From Phytophthora sp. 'mugwort' (lineage: Eukaryota > Oomycota > Peronosporomycetes > Peronosporales > Peronosporaceae): a stretch of 64,000 nucleotides of DNA. A program made the position numbers and the translations under genes. Shown here piece by piece: positions 41,873-54,035 of the stretch. The notes under the pieces are model-generated. The model was not told the origin of the DNA. It made no database searches and saw nothing but the letters and a program-made list of their open reading frames with translations. The stretch lies in assembly GCA_033558025.1 (NCBI GenBank), contig JAUCEF010000009.1, positions 3,100,001-3,164,000 of the forward strand, in the 5' to 3' direction. Each line of letters begins with the position of its first letter. Position 1 is the stretch's first letter.

Positions 41873-42160
41873 TGTAACGGAGTTACACGAAGGTAACACG
41901 AGTGTAGCCGTGCTACGTGTCACCTTGCAGTAAGTGGTACTTGGTACCGCTTGTATTAACGGAATCAGTACAGGGCCATTCGATATGCATTTGACTAGGT
42001 TAAACTATGGTATATAATTTGAGTCATACATTTACACCACAGGCGGCTTTACCGCAGATAAGCAAACAAATAACAGTTCAGTTTTAGCATTAAAAAGAGT
42101 ATTGCCCTAGGTTTAGGAATACTGACTCTTTGAGTCTCTAGTGGTAAACTAGAGAGATCT
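41873..42160 (+). repeat. 3' LTR of element 1 (right end uncertain)
   Basis: TGTAACGGAGTTACACGAAG starts right after a purine tract. The start resembles that of the element 3 LTR (TGTAACGGGGTTACA), so the two elements are related. The right end cannot be fixed without the partner LTR. Confidence 0.6.
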
Positions 42161-42269
42161 AAGCATCTGCTGAGACCTTAGGGGTTAGGATCACCACAGC
42201 TAAGATCGGGGAGTCATACGGCTTCCTCTGACGCACTAAGCTACGCAGCCCCGCGGTAGATGGCATATC

Positions 42270-42700
42270 GAGAAAAAAATCACGACAAACTGCAAGACAA
42301 ACCAGGTCTGTCAAGTGAGACGTATAATGCCTTGGTGAAAGGGTGGCGCACAACAAGTAACTTTTCAGCGACCAAGGAATCGTTTTATGAGAAATGGAGT
42401 AGCTGCAGAAGAAGCTCGTTAATCGTCGCCTGAGTCGCAATACATACGACTACAAGATCCAGTAGATGAAGGCTCCATCCGTCTTCTGCGTGAAACATTT
42501 GATTACATTGACAGGAATAAAATCCCTCAACTGGCCCGCTTCGCTAGTTTTGCTATCAACAAGTATCGTCACTTCGGGCACATTATTACCTCGATCGCGG
42601 AGGGAGCTCACGGGAGCACAATCAAGAGCCAGTTGAAGCGTTCTAAAGGAATCAATTTGATCTGTACAGTCGCATCAGCCGATCCACCAAAATAAGGGAA
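42270..42700 (+). mobile_element. MULE-type transposase relic
   Basis: One frame reads ETYNALVKGWRTTSNFSATK, then a shift, then RFASFAINKYRHFGHIITSI and AEGAHGSTIKSQLKRS. The last part resembles the conserved W/YTN..RHFG..TTSR.EGAH.. end of oomycete MULE transposases. Only the C-terminal third remains and it contains stops. No flanking terminal repeats were proven, although an inverted repeat lies 140 bp downstream. Confidence 0.5.
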
Positions 42701-42835
42701 GACACCATTGTCGTTCGCCTCAAACTCGAACGGGTTGAAGTCCTGACGTTACCGACGCTGTTCACTCCTGTTCTTCGCGGTATCACGCACTAGGGACTTA
42801 TCGGACAGTGTACACTTGTCTTGGGCTTGGAAAGA

Positions 42836-42940
42836 GTTAGTCTGTTATTATTTTAGCTCCCTAAGGGGCCCCTCCTATAAATAGGCCCCTCCTATAAATA
42901 GGAGGGGCCCCTTAGGGAGCTAAAATAATAACAGACTAAC
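42836..42940. repeat. Perfect inverted repeat, 43-bp arms, with 17-bp tandem duplication
   Basis: Arms at 42836-42878 and 42898-42940 are perfect reverse complements of 43 bp, separated by 19 bp. The loop and inner arm hold two tandem copies of ggcccctcctataaata (42867-42883, 42884-42900). It would fold as a strong cruciform and could be the fused ends of a terminal-inverted-repeat transposon or a foldback element. Confidence 0.9.
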
Positions 42941-43365
42941 TATGTTACTTGCAAATATCAAATAAAATGAAATGTGGTCGGCTCTCAACCAACCCTCCGC
43001 AAAGATCTCAATGTAACCACCCAAACTCAACGGCCGGTTGAGTTCATCCAGTCGAGTAGCCGAGTTGCTAGCTGACTTCGTACTCAGCTAGCAGTACCGT
43101 GGTTGCTACTTAAGTGCGATACGTGAACCACTTTATCTGCGTTCACTAAACCACAACTGCCCGACCATGCTACGAGCCGATCTGGCAAGTGTTTGGTCCA
43201 ACTCATGCGCCGCTACCTGTCAAGATTATCACATTCACTCTCCACTTCCCCGACGCTTGGCCTCCGAGTGCTCCCACAACACGCACCGCGTCGCTGACTT
43301 GACGTCTTCTCTACGAACTGGTAAGCGTTTGCTGGTTTACTTACTCGGCTTGACCTCCTGCTGAC

Positions 43366-46300
43366 TTGTTCCCGTGCCTATTGGGAACCCAGATGGATAA
43401 GAAGACTTCTCTTGCTCCGCCAGAGCTCAAAATTTCAGGCGGCCTCGTTATCCCCCCTTCGGGAGAGGCTTCACCTCTATCGCTTAGCTCACCAACAGCC
43501 CAACGCGATCATTGCACTGATCGTAATGCTGGAATGACTCTAACCACTGCTCCATCTGCCGGGAGATCTGGTGGATTGTCTGAGTCAGCTGAGATCACGA
43601 CTGGCGAGCACGCCTCTCAGCCGACGTCTTCCCAGATCTCCCGCATGATTACTCCTAGATTGTTGAGTTCGTCGAGTTCGGCTCATATGTACCCATACAT
43701 CGCTTCTGCTTACAGGATGAACCTGTTCGATCATCTCTGAGCTTCCTTCCCAGCAATTCAACTGAGAGGGCGTCGTCCATCAATGTCGCAGCCGGTCCTC
43801 GGTTCCCCGGAGCTCGCCTCCTTGAGAAACCAGAGGATCCCGACGACTTCTTTGAGGCGGTATCGCCGAAGTCCACGCTCGCCGAGAAATCATCCGTCGG
43901 ACCCTTGCTTGCGGCCAGTTTGTCACCCATTAACGCCCAAGCCAATTCTTCAGGTTCGAGATGACGACGACTCGGCTTTTCCTCTCGCCGAATCTTTTCC
44001 TCCTCGCCAACTATTGAATGAAGCCCCGGCGTTGAAACCAATTCCGCCGAGCTTAGACTCTCTGGCCAGTGACTCGCAAGGATCTCAGCATTCCCCTGGT
44101 GTGTCTTCCATGGACAGCGATATTTATTCACCAATTCCGTCGCTTCCGCATGGGGCAACTCCGTCACCGGGATTTCGCCAGGACGGACCAATGGAGACTG
44201 GGATTCCTCCACTTCCATCAGTTGAGTTTTCACTGCCTCAGCTCGAGTCTCAGTCCCACCAACAATCGGCTTTAACTGACACACAGGAATCGGCGGGGTC
44301 CCCCTCTGCTGAGCTCGAGAACTCAACTGATGACGAAGTTCCGACTCCGACAAAACTAGTTGAGCTCCGGACGCTAATTCCAGATCGTGAACGTATTCGT
44401 CAGCAAAAGAACTCGAGCGGACTCGGCTGATGGCGTATACTCTTCTTCGACCTCCGCTCCGTGATGACTGGCGTCACCGGAGAAATATTTTGGCTGCTCG
44501 TTCTCCAACCGAGATGTTATCATTGCTCCAAGCTGGTTCCTCCCGTCAGCCGAGTTCCTCCGAAGAATTATCTCAACGCCGGTATGATGTGACTAGACTG
44601 CACCGCGAAAATGGTGCCCTAAGCCGAACACTGAGTCAGCTGTGGCTCGGCTAGAAGCCGAGTTAGCTGTGGTGACTCGTGAGCGGGACAAGTGGAAGCG
44701 ATCATCCAGCATGAATACCACTCTGCTGACTTCCTATCGCTCCACCATCTATCGACTGGAAATGGATAAAAGGAAGTCAACGCGGCTAGAGATTGCCGTA
44801 CTGACGCCATTCAAGAACTTGTGGACAGGCTTTATCGCTTGATTGAGGATCGGAACAGGGATTGCAAACTCCTAACCGATCAGTTCACGAAACGTACTGT
44901 GTCTTACAAAGCCTTGAAGGCTTTGTCAGACACATATTTTTCGTCGTCTTCAAGACGGGGCAAGTTTGGTGTCTTCCAGTAACGTAAGCTGAAGCTCCGG
45001 TTGACACATAAGACGATTGAGGAGCAGAGGCGTACGATTACTCGCCTCAAGAACCTCCTCTGACATCACGGTCCCATTTCCGCGGCAGATCCAGAGGTGG
45101 CGATGGCTGCAGCAGCTGGACTTGATGCTTCAGGTCTGACTCCCCGAGATTTCAGCTTGAATGCCCGTCTGTACCGACTTCTCGAAGCCCGCTGGCCTGG
45201 GATCACACTGGTGCAGTCAGATGAGACTCGTGAGATTTTTTTTTTACTTTGCAAAATTCGGCTCGGTCGGGCTCACATTCAGTTTCTGTTGGACAGCCGA
45301 GCTCAGCAGCACGAGCCCAGGTCTGGTTTCTCCTCCCCGTATCAAGTTGACGACTCTAAACCGACTTCCATACCTACGGATCAACCTCATCGAACCAGAA
45401 AGTCGTTATCGTCTGGATCACCTCGTTCCGGTGACTCTCCTTCCGTTCCTGGATCGATCGCGCTTCTGACGACTACATCCAGTTCTCCGTCGAGTTCGAC
45501 TGTGTTATCCAATACGGCATCCGCCGCTGTTGCGTTGACTTTGCTGAGTTCGGCGGACCCCGACCCTGTTCCACCGCTGAGTTCTTCTGGTTCTCTTATC
45601 ACATCGACTCAGCTTGTTGCTTCGGTCGCCGAGTCCCGATCCTCAGACTCAATCTGACTCAGCTGGTGTCATCTCGGCTACACCCCGAGGGAGAAGCAAG
45701 GGTCTTCATTTCAAGAAGAAGTCAAAAACAGTTGTTTCTTCTCCGATGAGCGCAAAGACCGCCATCCCATCTCCTTTACGTCGTTCGTCTCGAGCTGCAC
45801 CGGTCATCGCAAGAGCTATTAGCCGAGTCCAACTTGAGAATTTCGAGACGTCTGATACCGTGGCTCTGGGTCTTGTGAAGTCAAGTCGGCTGGAATTCCC
45901 AATTACCAAGATGTGACTGTGTCTGGTGTATCAGCATCTCTTCCTCTTGATGTCAGCTATCCTGATTTCGAGCAGGAGGAGATCTGCCGGCCTCCGCGGT
46001 TCCCCAAGAACCTCTTCATCGAGATATTTCGTTCCGATGATGATAACAGTGACGATGCTGACTCAAGCAAAGAAGAGAAGAACCCCCCAGATATTCCGCT
46101 AGTATCAAGCCAGTCGCTGGTGGTCCTTCCTCCGCAGGCATCGGATCTTCCATCTCCACAAGACCAGGGAGCTGGTAAACGTCTGCATCAATCGTCTTCT
46201 CAACCAGCTCCCAAGCGGTTTCGAAGTGACTCCACTGGTAATGCTGTTCTGGTCACGTTTTCTACTACTGCTCTCCAGACTGCAACATCTTGCAGATCTC

Positions 46301-47930
46301 TTCCCTCGCAGGTCCAGTCCAGTTTCCAAGAACTCGGCGTTTGCGAAGGTGACATCTCCAAAGTCAGCTACTACGAACCGGATACCGCCGAAGTCAGCTC
46401 GAGGGTCTGCATCTAAGAAGTCAGCTCCGGTGGCTCCAGTTGCTACGAACTCAGCTCTCTCTCCTTCGGTGGCCAAGAATTCCGCGTCCAAGAAGTCAGC
46501 TTCAAGAATCCGACATCAAAAAGGTCGTCAACGAAGAAGCCGACTCGGCTTCCTCGAACACAGCATTCGCGGAGTTGGCTCCCGCCAAGCCGTCGACACT
46601 AAAGGAAAAGGCCGGAAGAAGGCATCGCCCAGCTCGATCTCAGCTATCTCAAGCCAATCCAGCCAAGTCAAGAGTTCGACAACTTCTTCTACCGAATCTG
46701 CTTCTTCGCCTTCTGGACCTTTAATGTTACGGATGACTCAGCTGAGGAGCTGCTCAAGCGGTAGCCCGTGACAAACGGGTGACCGGGCAAGTGAAGACAG
46801 GGTTGAATCTTCCATTCTTCCACCCTGGGTCTGCTCATTGTTGTGAGGAAATCCTCTCGTCGTGTCGGGTGACCATCAAGATGGAGATTACGGCAAGCGT
46901 TGTCTGTCCGACTCCTTCCTCCAGGGAGGGATTGCAGCTTTGCTGATATTCAATCTCCTCAGCATCCATGTTGCCGCTTGATGGCGGAGCTCCCAACTGA
47001 GCCTTTCTTCATGTCTCCAGCGGTGATGACTCGAGTGCGGGGTTCAGGATACCAGCCAACTTCATCGGTGGAGATTGGTGCTCAATATTGGCACAGATTA
47101 CGGGGGGAAGAGACTGACTGGATCCGATATTTCATCGCTCTCTGGAAGTGTCTGCACTGACTAGTGGATTCATGTGTTGTCTTGGATTTGCACCCAGCTT
47201 TGCATCCTGGCGTCCCACTCAGCGAGCTCGTGCTCATTCTCCAACTTTGGTTCAAGTATAGCAAAGAACGAAAACGCCGTGCGGACAGCCTTCACCCTAT
47301 TCTCGAGGAACTATATCAAGCTCTGCAAAGTGGTTTTACTGCGCGCGACTCAGCTGGACCCGCGCCGACTCGGGCTTCCAAATTATGTTTCGACCCATTT
47401 GTCTTATTTGCTCTGTCGACTAATATGGCATAGTTCCAAAGCAAACGCGAACTGGAGGGCAAGTGTTGCCGAAGTTGACCGGGAGGAGCCTTGTCTTGCA
47501 TGCTGGTTACGCATGCCGTCATCTCACCCTTACAACCAATGTTTCCAACCGCTACATCCTAAGTTCCCGGTGTTTGCTCCCGCTGAGTTCGATTCTTAGT
47601 ACGCCCAATCTCGCCTGGAAGAGGATACCGATCCAAACGAGCCGACTCCACCCCAGTCGGTCAACCACTGCGCCAACCCCTGCCAATCGAGAAGGTCTGG
47701 CCATCTTCGAGACTTGTAAATGTTCACCTGGGTACTTATCGCGGTCACCTAGCCCAGATTCCAGGCGCCTTATGAGTTGGGTTTCGAGTAGTAGTTATAG
47801 CGTCTCCGCTGAGTCCCCCATAACTTCATTTCATTCAGATACAATCATACTACGGTTTCAGTAGTTTTGTTCCATTCCACCAGGCCTGGATTCCGGTCTC
47901 CCGGTGGTGGTCAACATGTGGCATTGTAGC
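43366..47930 (+). mobile_element. Element 2: gag-like region on the plus strand
   Basis: Broken ORFs on the plus strand form one long Ser/Pro-rich, coiled-coil and basic protein region. Parts include a coiled coil (44600-44700, RLHRENGALSRTLSQ), SGLTPRDFSLNARLYRLLEA (45120-45190), a globular stretch (46990-47430) and a CxxC...H...C motif (EPCLACWLRMPSSHPYNQC, 47490-47545). Gag proteins of oomycete gypsy elements have this layout. The region ends near 47930, just where the minus-strand chromodomain of the pol part ends. Confidence 0.6.
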
Positions 47931-47931
47931 G

Positions 47932-48297
47932 CTAGTTTTCGTCTGTCACTTGCACCATCTGCAGACGATTCTCCCGTTTCTTTTGCCGTAAATAATCAAA
48001 CAATAAACCTCCGCATGACAGATTCGTGACTGGTTCCCATGTCGGCTCGTCGTAGCCGACCCATTTGACTTTGAATAACCGCTGAGCTCTGTTAGTGGTA
48101 GTTGATAACGGCATATCGTCATCCAGGATCGCTTCTACTTCGTATTTGCCGGCACTACCATCAACTTCCCAGCTATCTTCTGGAAGGAGTTCTTCATCGA
48201 AATCGAAACGTTGATCTTCGCTGACTTCGTCCACCAGCTGAGCATTTGGTATTTGCCCCGGATCAGTTACCGCTTTCAGCCAAGATACATGTACCAC
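47932..48297 (-). pseudogene. Chromodomain and C-terminal end of pol, element 2
   Basis: A 121-codon open frame. KYEVEAILDDDM starts the chromodomain, RLFKVKWVGYDEPTWEPVTN completes its aromatic cage region, and DYLRQKKRE ends it. Upstream (about 48360-48310) the GPFRVKKKVEEFAYELELP module joins the integrase C-terminus in another frame. Confidence 0.82.
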
Positions 48298-48599
48298 CGG
48301 ATAAAACCGCTACCCATTCTTGGCGGGAAGCTCCAGTTCGTATGCAAACTCTTCAACCTTTTTCTTCACTCGGAACGGTCCATGCCACTTATGGACCAGC
48401 TTCTTCAAACCTGTTTTGACACGTTCCATGAACAACCAAATCTTGATCTCCTTCGTTGAACAAGGACTTATGGTTCCCCGCGGACTTGGCCAACACGTTT
48501 TCTCCCAACCTGGATGAGCTAGCTGAGTTCGGGATGGCATCGCGTTCTCTTTTACCAAGACGTGCATTATTATTTTCGGTTCGCCGAGCCTTCTCCGCC

Positions 48600-49543
48600 A
48601 TCTGGTATTCCTTAGCGAGTCGTAACGCGATTTCCCGTTGACGGTTGGTTTCGCTACGCCATTGAACAGCATCGGCTGAGTTAGCTGAGTCAGCTGTGAT
48701 AGTTGATGTCATTGCTTTGAGCGTGGACTGGGCGTCCCATCCATGCACCAAGTAGAAGGGTGCTTCATATTGAGTTGTATCGCGTGATCTTCTACATATA
48801 CATGAATAGTCTGAATCATCGTTTTAACTGAGGGTTCTTGTTGGCCGATGGCTTGAGGCCGGTAACTCAGCGTTGCTCTTGATCGCGACTGCATCAACTC
48901 AGCGAACGCTTCGAAGATTTCGATCATGAAGCGGGGATCTCTATCGAATTAATGACGGAGCACCCAACATCCGGAATACACATTCTTCGGAGACTTTCGC
49001 CACTTCCAATGCTCCCGTACCACTCATGGTTTTGGCTATCACGATCCCCGTGAAATGGTCTTGAAAAAGCAATAGCGCTGTGTTGCCCCGCTGAGTCTTC
49101 GGTAACGGAATTACGAAATTCATTGATACTAATTGGAATGGGTGTTCGGATACAACATTGCCAGGTGAATAGACCCTTAGTTGGGGATTGCTTTTGCTCG
49201 TGCTGCAATCTTCACATGCTTGGACGTGTTTGAGTACATAAGCATATAACCCCACCCAATAGAACTCAGCTTTCACAGGATGAAAGGTCCGTACAATACC
49301 TGGGTGACCTCCTTCGATCGCATGGCAGCTATGGAGGACTTCGTCAATCATCGTTGTTGGTATCACCAGTCTCAGCTTGAGGTCTCCTTCATCGGACTCA
49401 ACTGGTCGCTGTCTCTGACCCTGGTAGTACAGCAGGCCATCTTCACTGAGTACGAAGTTGTCGGCCATTTGTTTGCTCGCTGAGTACGACGGTGGGTGAG
49501 CCCATCGATCTCTCCTCGGGGTTATGTTTTCAAGTCCGCCCAC
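48600..49543 (-). pseudogene. Integrase of element 2, first catalytic Asp replaced by Asn
   Basis: The HHCC zinc module (EVLHSCHAIEGGHPGIVRTF, CEDCS) is nearly complete. The core starts VSMNFVIPLPKTQRG, again with Asn where family members have Asp. It runs through FQDHFTGIV to GAPSLIR, where the frame ends just before the second catalytic Asp. Confidence 0.75.
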
Positions 49544-50006
49544 TTCAACTCTTCGTCTTGAGCTCTTGATATGCGTCGTCGCCGTTCCGCTTCCACCACT
49601 ACTGGATCAATGTCAGTTGCATTGGGCACGTGATTCTTCTCAACTGTTGTTTGAGTTGATCCTTCTACTCAGCTTCTAAATGAGCTCGTCTGTGGTGATT
49701 CAAACACATTTCCAACTCCCTCCAGGTCTAGTAGGATGGTTATGTCGTCTTCAGCTGACTTCTGTATTCGTCCAGCCGACCTTGGTGGTTCTTCCGCCGG
49801 GTTCAGCATGGTTTCATCATCGAGGTGAACTCGGCGGGTTCGTCGTATGGTCATTCGACTAGTCTCCACGTTGTCTCCTCTTGACTCTTCGTATATAGCT
49901 CTTCAGAAATCCGGTTCGGCATCTTCAACTCAGCTTTTCGTTCGCCGCTGAGTACTACACGACCAGCTTTGTTCTCCAGTGCTTCTGTGGCAAGGGCTGC
50001 AGACAT

Positions 50007-50064
50007 TAAGTCAGTTCGCTATTGCATGTAGCATCGTACTACATGCAAGTAGCGAACTCACTTA
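50007..50064. repeat. Imperfect inverted repeat, ~25-bp arms
   Basis: The arms taagtcagttcgctattgca.. and ..tgcaagtagcgaactcactta pair with one mismatch and a one-base gap around a loop of about 7 bp. It sits within decayed element 2 sequence. Confidence 0.75.
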
Positions 50065-50339
50065 ACCTCTCCGTCATCTCCTTGTGGCGCCCCAGCTCGT
50101 CTTGCAATGTCTCCTTCTTACACGCGATCACACCCATGGATTGCTGGATTGCAAGCCATGAGTCCCCGACGCTTGCTGGATCGGTTACGTCACGGTCTAA
50201 AGCCGCGGATTCATGCAGTGTACTCAGTTATATTAACCGTGGTCGACGAGAGGTACGCATGCGATCTCAATGTCCGATGCCGGTAAGCGCCACATAATCC
50301 AAGGGCGGCTTCCATACCCACCGTTCTTCTCAGTCTTAG

Positions 50340-51880
50340 AAAGATGCATCGAAAGGCAGTACATAACCTTCAAAGTCGCAAGGCATGTGTGAGCATACAA
50401 TAGTGTTGGGTTCAATCGTACGACCGCCGAGTTGATTTGGGGGGGGGGATATGGGCGAGCGACTTGTCGAGCTCGACGTGGGGAGTGATAGACGCTTGCA
50501 GCAACTGGGCGAAGTCGACATCCTGCTCAAGTACCCGCTTCACTTTAGGGTGGAAGGGCGATAATAACACCACGAAGCTCGAGGCCCGGCCGTAGCAGGA
50601 TTTAGACTGGTAAACCCCCTCCAAACTAGAAAAGCGAGTAAGCCCATTGAGTGTCTTGCTTGCTAGCATTATATAGCAGACCTTCAACAAATGGAGTAAA
50701 GCTAGTAGCTCCTTCTCAGCTGGATGATAGTTGACTTCGTTGTCCTTGAGGTCTCTGCCACGAACCAAACTGCGTGCAATTTATCATCATGAAGCTGCAT
50801 CAGGGTAGAACCTAAAGCCCAATCATTGGCAAAAAGCACAATGTAGACATCTTTTGAAGGGTCAAACTGTCGGAGTATCGAACTGTCGGAGTATCGAACT
50901 GTCGGAGTATCGGAGCTTGAACGGCTTTCTCTTTCAATGCTGCAAAAGCTGACTTAGCAGAAGTCAGATCGTTTCTGGAAGTGAAATCGGTATCCTTAAC
51001 CTGGTAGAGGACAGCTCCGTATACCGCCAGGTTCTGAATGAACCGACTATAGTAATTAATGCGCCCAGGGAAGCTTGCATTCCCTTTTTCGATTTCGGGA
51101 AAGGTAACTCAGCTATTTCGGCCAACTTCTTCGGATTGGCGAATATATCACTCGGCGAGATACCATGAGAGAGGTTTGCACGAATATGCTCTTGGTGAAA
51201 CTGATACAATTTTCACGCGACGAATCGATCTAGCATGGCTAAACATTCGTCAGACGTCTTCCCACGATAGCAGATATCATCCACGAATGATCGGCGTTCG
51301 AAAACGGGGACGTATTTGGATTAATGGGATTCTCCATTGCTGAACATGTTACCATCTGGCCCATCCACTAACTCTGAAGCGGATCAGACTCAGCTAAGGC
51401 ACAGTGATCAGCTTCGAACTTGGTCTCGTAACTCGGCTCAGGGGTTAGCTGAGTTCCTCCTGCCTGTGTTGACTACGCTGAGTTGCGGCTGCTTCCTCAG
51501 CTTGGTGGACACGTTCGGCATAAGCAGTCCATCCACCACGGGGTTGTACATAACCCCAGAAGGCGCTGTTTATTAGTCGCTGGTAGATCAGTGGGGCGTT
51601 CTTCAAGCCAAAAGGCATTCGGGGCCACTCGAAGTGTCCCAGCGCACAGACAAAAGCTGAACATTTCCGAGCCTGTGAGTCATCATAACAGCCCAAAATC
51701 CGCTGCCGCATCCAGGGAGCAAAACCAAAGGTAGCTTTCCAGCTCAGTTAGCAGGACATCAACTAATGGCATGGTATATTCCATGAGCACGGTGACTGTG
51801 TTAACCATCTTAGAGTCGATACACAGACGGATATCCACCCATCCCTTTTAAGTACGATAACGATCGGGGATGCCGATGCT
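50340..51880 (-). pseudogene. RT and RNase H remnants of element 2
   Basis: RT is visible in FVCALGHFEWPRMPFGLKNA and PLIYQRLIN (51660-51570) and in FANPKKLAEIAELPFPKSKK (51150-51100), the thumb/connection. The RNase H-like part around 50768-50700 has NEVNYHPAEKELLALLHLL with the catalytic Glu. All parts are separated by stops. Confidence 0.7.
50865..50912. repeat. 16-bp tandem repeat, three perfect copies
   Basis: Three head-to-tail copies of aactgtcggagtatcg lie inside the degenerate pol region of element 2. They are too few and lack spacers, so this is a local slippage repeat and not a CRISPR. Confidence 0.9.
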
Positions 51881-52489
51881 CAAGGACTGTCTCAGAAGGC
51901 AATCGACCCGGCCTCCAACAGACCCTTAAGATGCTCGTACAAATGCTCTTCAAATGCTCGAGGGGGGGGGGGGGGGGGTCAGCCGAGCTCGTTGTTTGAT
52001 CGGCTCGTGCCCTTGGACGTCGATATTGCAAATGGCGCCACAAGCCGGCGGTGGCAGTGTATTTCCACGCGCGATCATGATACCTTCATGGCGTTTAGCG
52101 TCTTTATCAGCTGTTGTTGTTGTTGCCCTGGGGTATGATCACAGCATATCATATTGCTACCTGTGTAATTAAGAAATGTCGGCGTCAAATCATTCAAAAT
52201 CGGGCAGAAATGCCAACTCACGAGCGTAATCCTCCAACTCGATCTCATTAGCTGAGTAGTCGAACTCAGCTATATCCGGACGAAATCGTACAAACACGGT
52301 TAGGTTTGGTGCTCAACACCGGAGACCATACCGCAGCACTGTAGCGGAGACGGGACAACCCTCACTTCGCCGCGTCGTTTACCACCCCTATTACAAAAGA
52401 ATACACCGGGTATTTGCTTAAGGAGGAGCCCCCATCGGTTTCAAGGCAGTACCGGAGACGCCGTCGCCTCTCCAGGCTCTTCAGCTCGT

Positions 52490-52615
52490 GGCCCCGCTGC
52501 CGCTCGCCGCTCTGCTGCCGTCCACAATTCAGGACCCGCCAGCCGCTCTGCTGCCGTCCGTCGCTCTACTGTCGCTCGCCGCTCTGCTGCCGCTCACCAC
52601 TCTGCTGGCGATCTC
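52490..52615. repeat. GC-rich minisatellite, ~18-bp degenerate unit
   Basis: About six imperfect copies of a unit like gctcgccgctctgctgcc. On the minus strand this encodes a Gly-Ser-Arg-Ala-Ala-like repeat in a short open frame (52774-52529). It lies near the 5' side of the element 2 pol unit. Confidence 0.7.
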
Positions 52616-52879
52616 AGTTATCTGGTAATGATCAACGGCGTGTGGCTGACGACGGACAAATGTACGCACAAATGATTTTCTTTGCTTAGTGTCCGGATTT
52701 CGCTCTTCTATTCGTTGGTCAGGGATGACCGTAAATTTGAGGATGACTTGCGGATTGGCTAGTCTACTGGGCACGCTTCCATTTGTTGGTGCCGCAATAG
52801 ACCAGCGTCTCGCGGTCAGACATGTCCATTCTTCCCACAGTCACTAACTCATACAAGACGTGCACGCAGCAACCCTGCT

Positions 52880-53125
52880 TCATAGGCGACAGATGTCGCT
52901 CTCGCGCATCAGGATCTGGTAGTATTCATCCACCAGATCCAGGGCGCTGTAGAACACGCACCCGGCCATGTTGCTTAACAATACATCCTTTCGCGGGATG
53001 GGTGTCTGGGCCGGCACCATTGCGCTGTTCAGCTTGCTAAAAGCATGAACCAGACACCAATTCCCGTTCGGCTTCCGAACGCAGAAGGTTGGCGTCGAGT
53101 GCGGGGATTTCGATTCCCACGCCAT
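52880..53125 (-). pseudogene. RT fragment of element 3
   Basis: HAFSKLNSAMVPAQTPIPRK and YSALDLVDEYYQILM match the RT of element 1. The match stops at ESDI, beyond which the reading runs into unrelated sequence and a stop. This is the truncation point. Confidence 0.78.
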
Positions 53126-53798
53126 GCCTGCCTGGCCTTTGCGGCGAAGAAGGCATCAATGACCTCGCACTGCTCTCGAGGCAGTGGCCACTGTCTGGTG
53201 ACTCAGTACTTTGTGCCCGGCATGATATCAATTCGTGCCGGATCCCACGATCCGATGGGAGTTGGGACGGTGGATCCTTGGACACCACGTCCTCGAACCC
53301 CTTCATCATATGATACCCGGGATGCTTCGGGTTCTTGAGAATCTCAGGACCCAAGCGCGAGGCACGCTGGGAGGAGAATGCCTCCAGGACGCCCTCTTCC
53401 ATAACCGAGGAGGAATTCAATACCTCATGAATCGACTCTTCCTTCAAGAGTACCACCTCCGCGATCTTACCAGCCTTCAGGTTGGTCCGGAAATCTGTCG
53501 GTATCAACTCTTCGAGGCTCAGGAGTTCTGACACCTCTGGCAGCGGCTCTAGCTGGATGCCGCCTGCCTTGATCCAATGGCCGGTCTCACCGTCGAGGGT
53601 GCGATAACACCCTTCGACTGGCCGCATTGAAAGAACCCGGGCCCTAGGTTCCGAGTCGCTTGAAGCGACTCCAGTCTGAAATGACTTCAGACTCGACTTG
53701 CGGTGTCGATTATGTCGTCGATGGCGACCGTGATGTGGTAGTTCGTTACCCACGTCTGTGGGCGTCTCATTGATGACGTCCAAAGCCTCTAGGGCTTC

Positions 53799-54035
53799 GT
53801 GTGGAACATGATTACCCACACAAGAAGTGTATTCCGACACTTCTTCTTCGGTTATTGTTTGGGCGACCTGGTGTAGAACAAGGTTGCTCACACAAGAAGC
53901 GCATTCTGCGCCTTCCTTGCCAGTTTCTGTCTGGGTGACTCGGGTGTGTAGCATGGTTACCCACACAGGAAGCGCCTCGCGCGTCTTCCTCGCCGGTTTC
54001 AGTCTGGGTGACTTGATGTGGGCCTAGGTTACCCA
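53799..54035. repeat. ~72-bp tandem repeats in the protease-RT linker of element 3
   Basis: Three full copies and part of a fourth, each containing ttacccacacaagaag-like and gtctgggtgac-like words, spaced 72-73 bp. In one minus-strand frame each unit reads like QTETGEEDARGASCVGN. The repeat unit is unrelated to that of element 1. Confidence 0.75.

Larger units (their letters stand above)
34891..42160 (+). mobile_element. Ty3/gypsy chromovirus-like element 1, degenerate
   Basis: The order gag, protease, RT, RNase H, integrase, chromodomain, 3' LTR on the plus strand identifies a Ty3/gypsy element. A possible primer-binding site (ggtcccagagcc, about 34892-34905) precedes gag. A purine-rich tract (ggtgggggagag, 41861-41872) precedes the LTR start TGTAACGG at 41873. 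Stops and frame changes in gag, protease, RT and RNase H show that the copy is inactive. Boundaries are approximate because the 5' LTR was not found. Confidence 0.85.
47932..52300 (-). mobile_element. Element 2: pol region on the minus strand
   Basis: Reading right to left the order is a protease-flanking fragment (about 52300-52180), RT (about 52000-50960), RNase H (50800-50340), integrase (49543-48600) and chromodomain (48297-47932). This is a standard Ty3/gypsy pol with many stops and frameshifts. The plus-strand gag-like region meets it tail to tail, so the copy is either inverted or organised in two directions. Confidence 0.75.

Noticed and set aside
50865..50912. Three short repeats considered as a CRISPR-like array
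   Set aside because: Units are contiguous without spacers, lie in a eukaryotic retroelement and are only 16 bp long.
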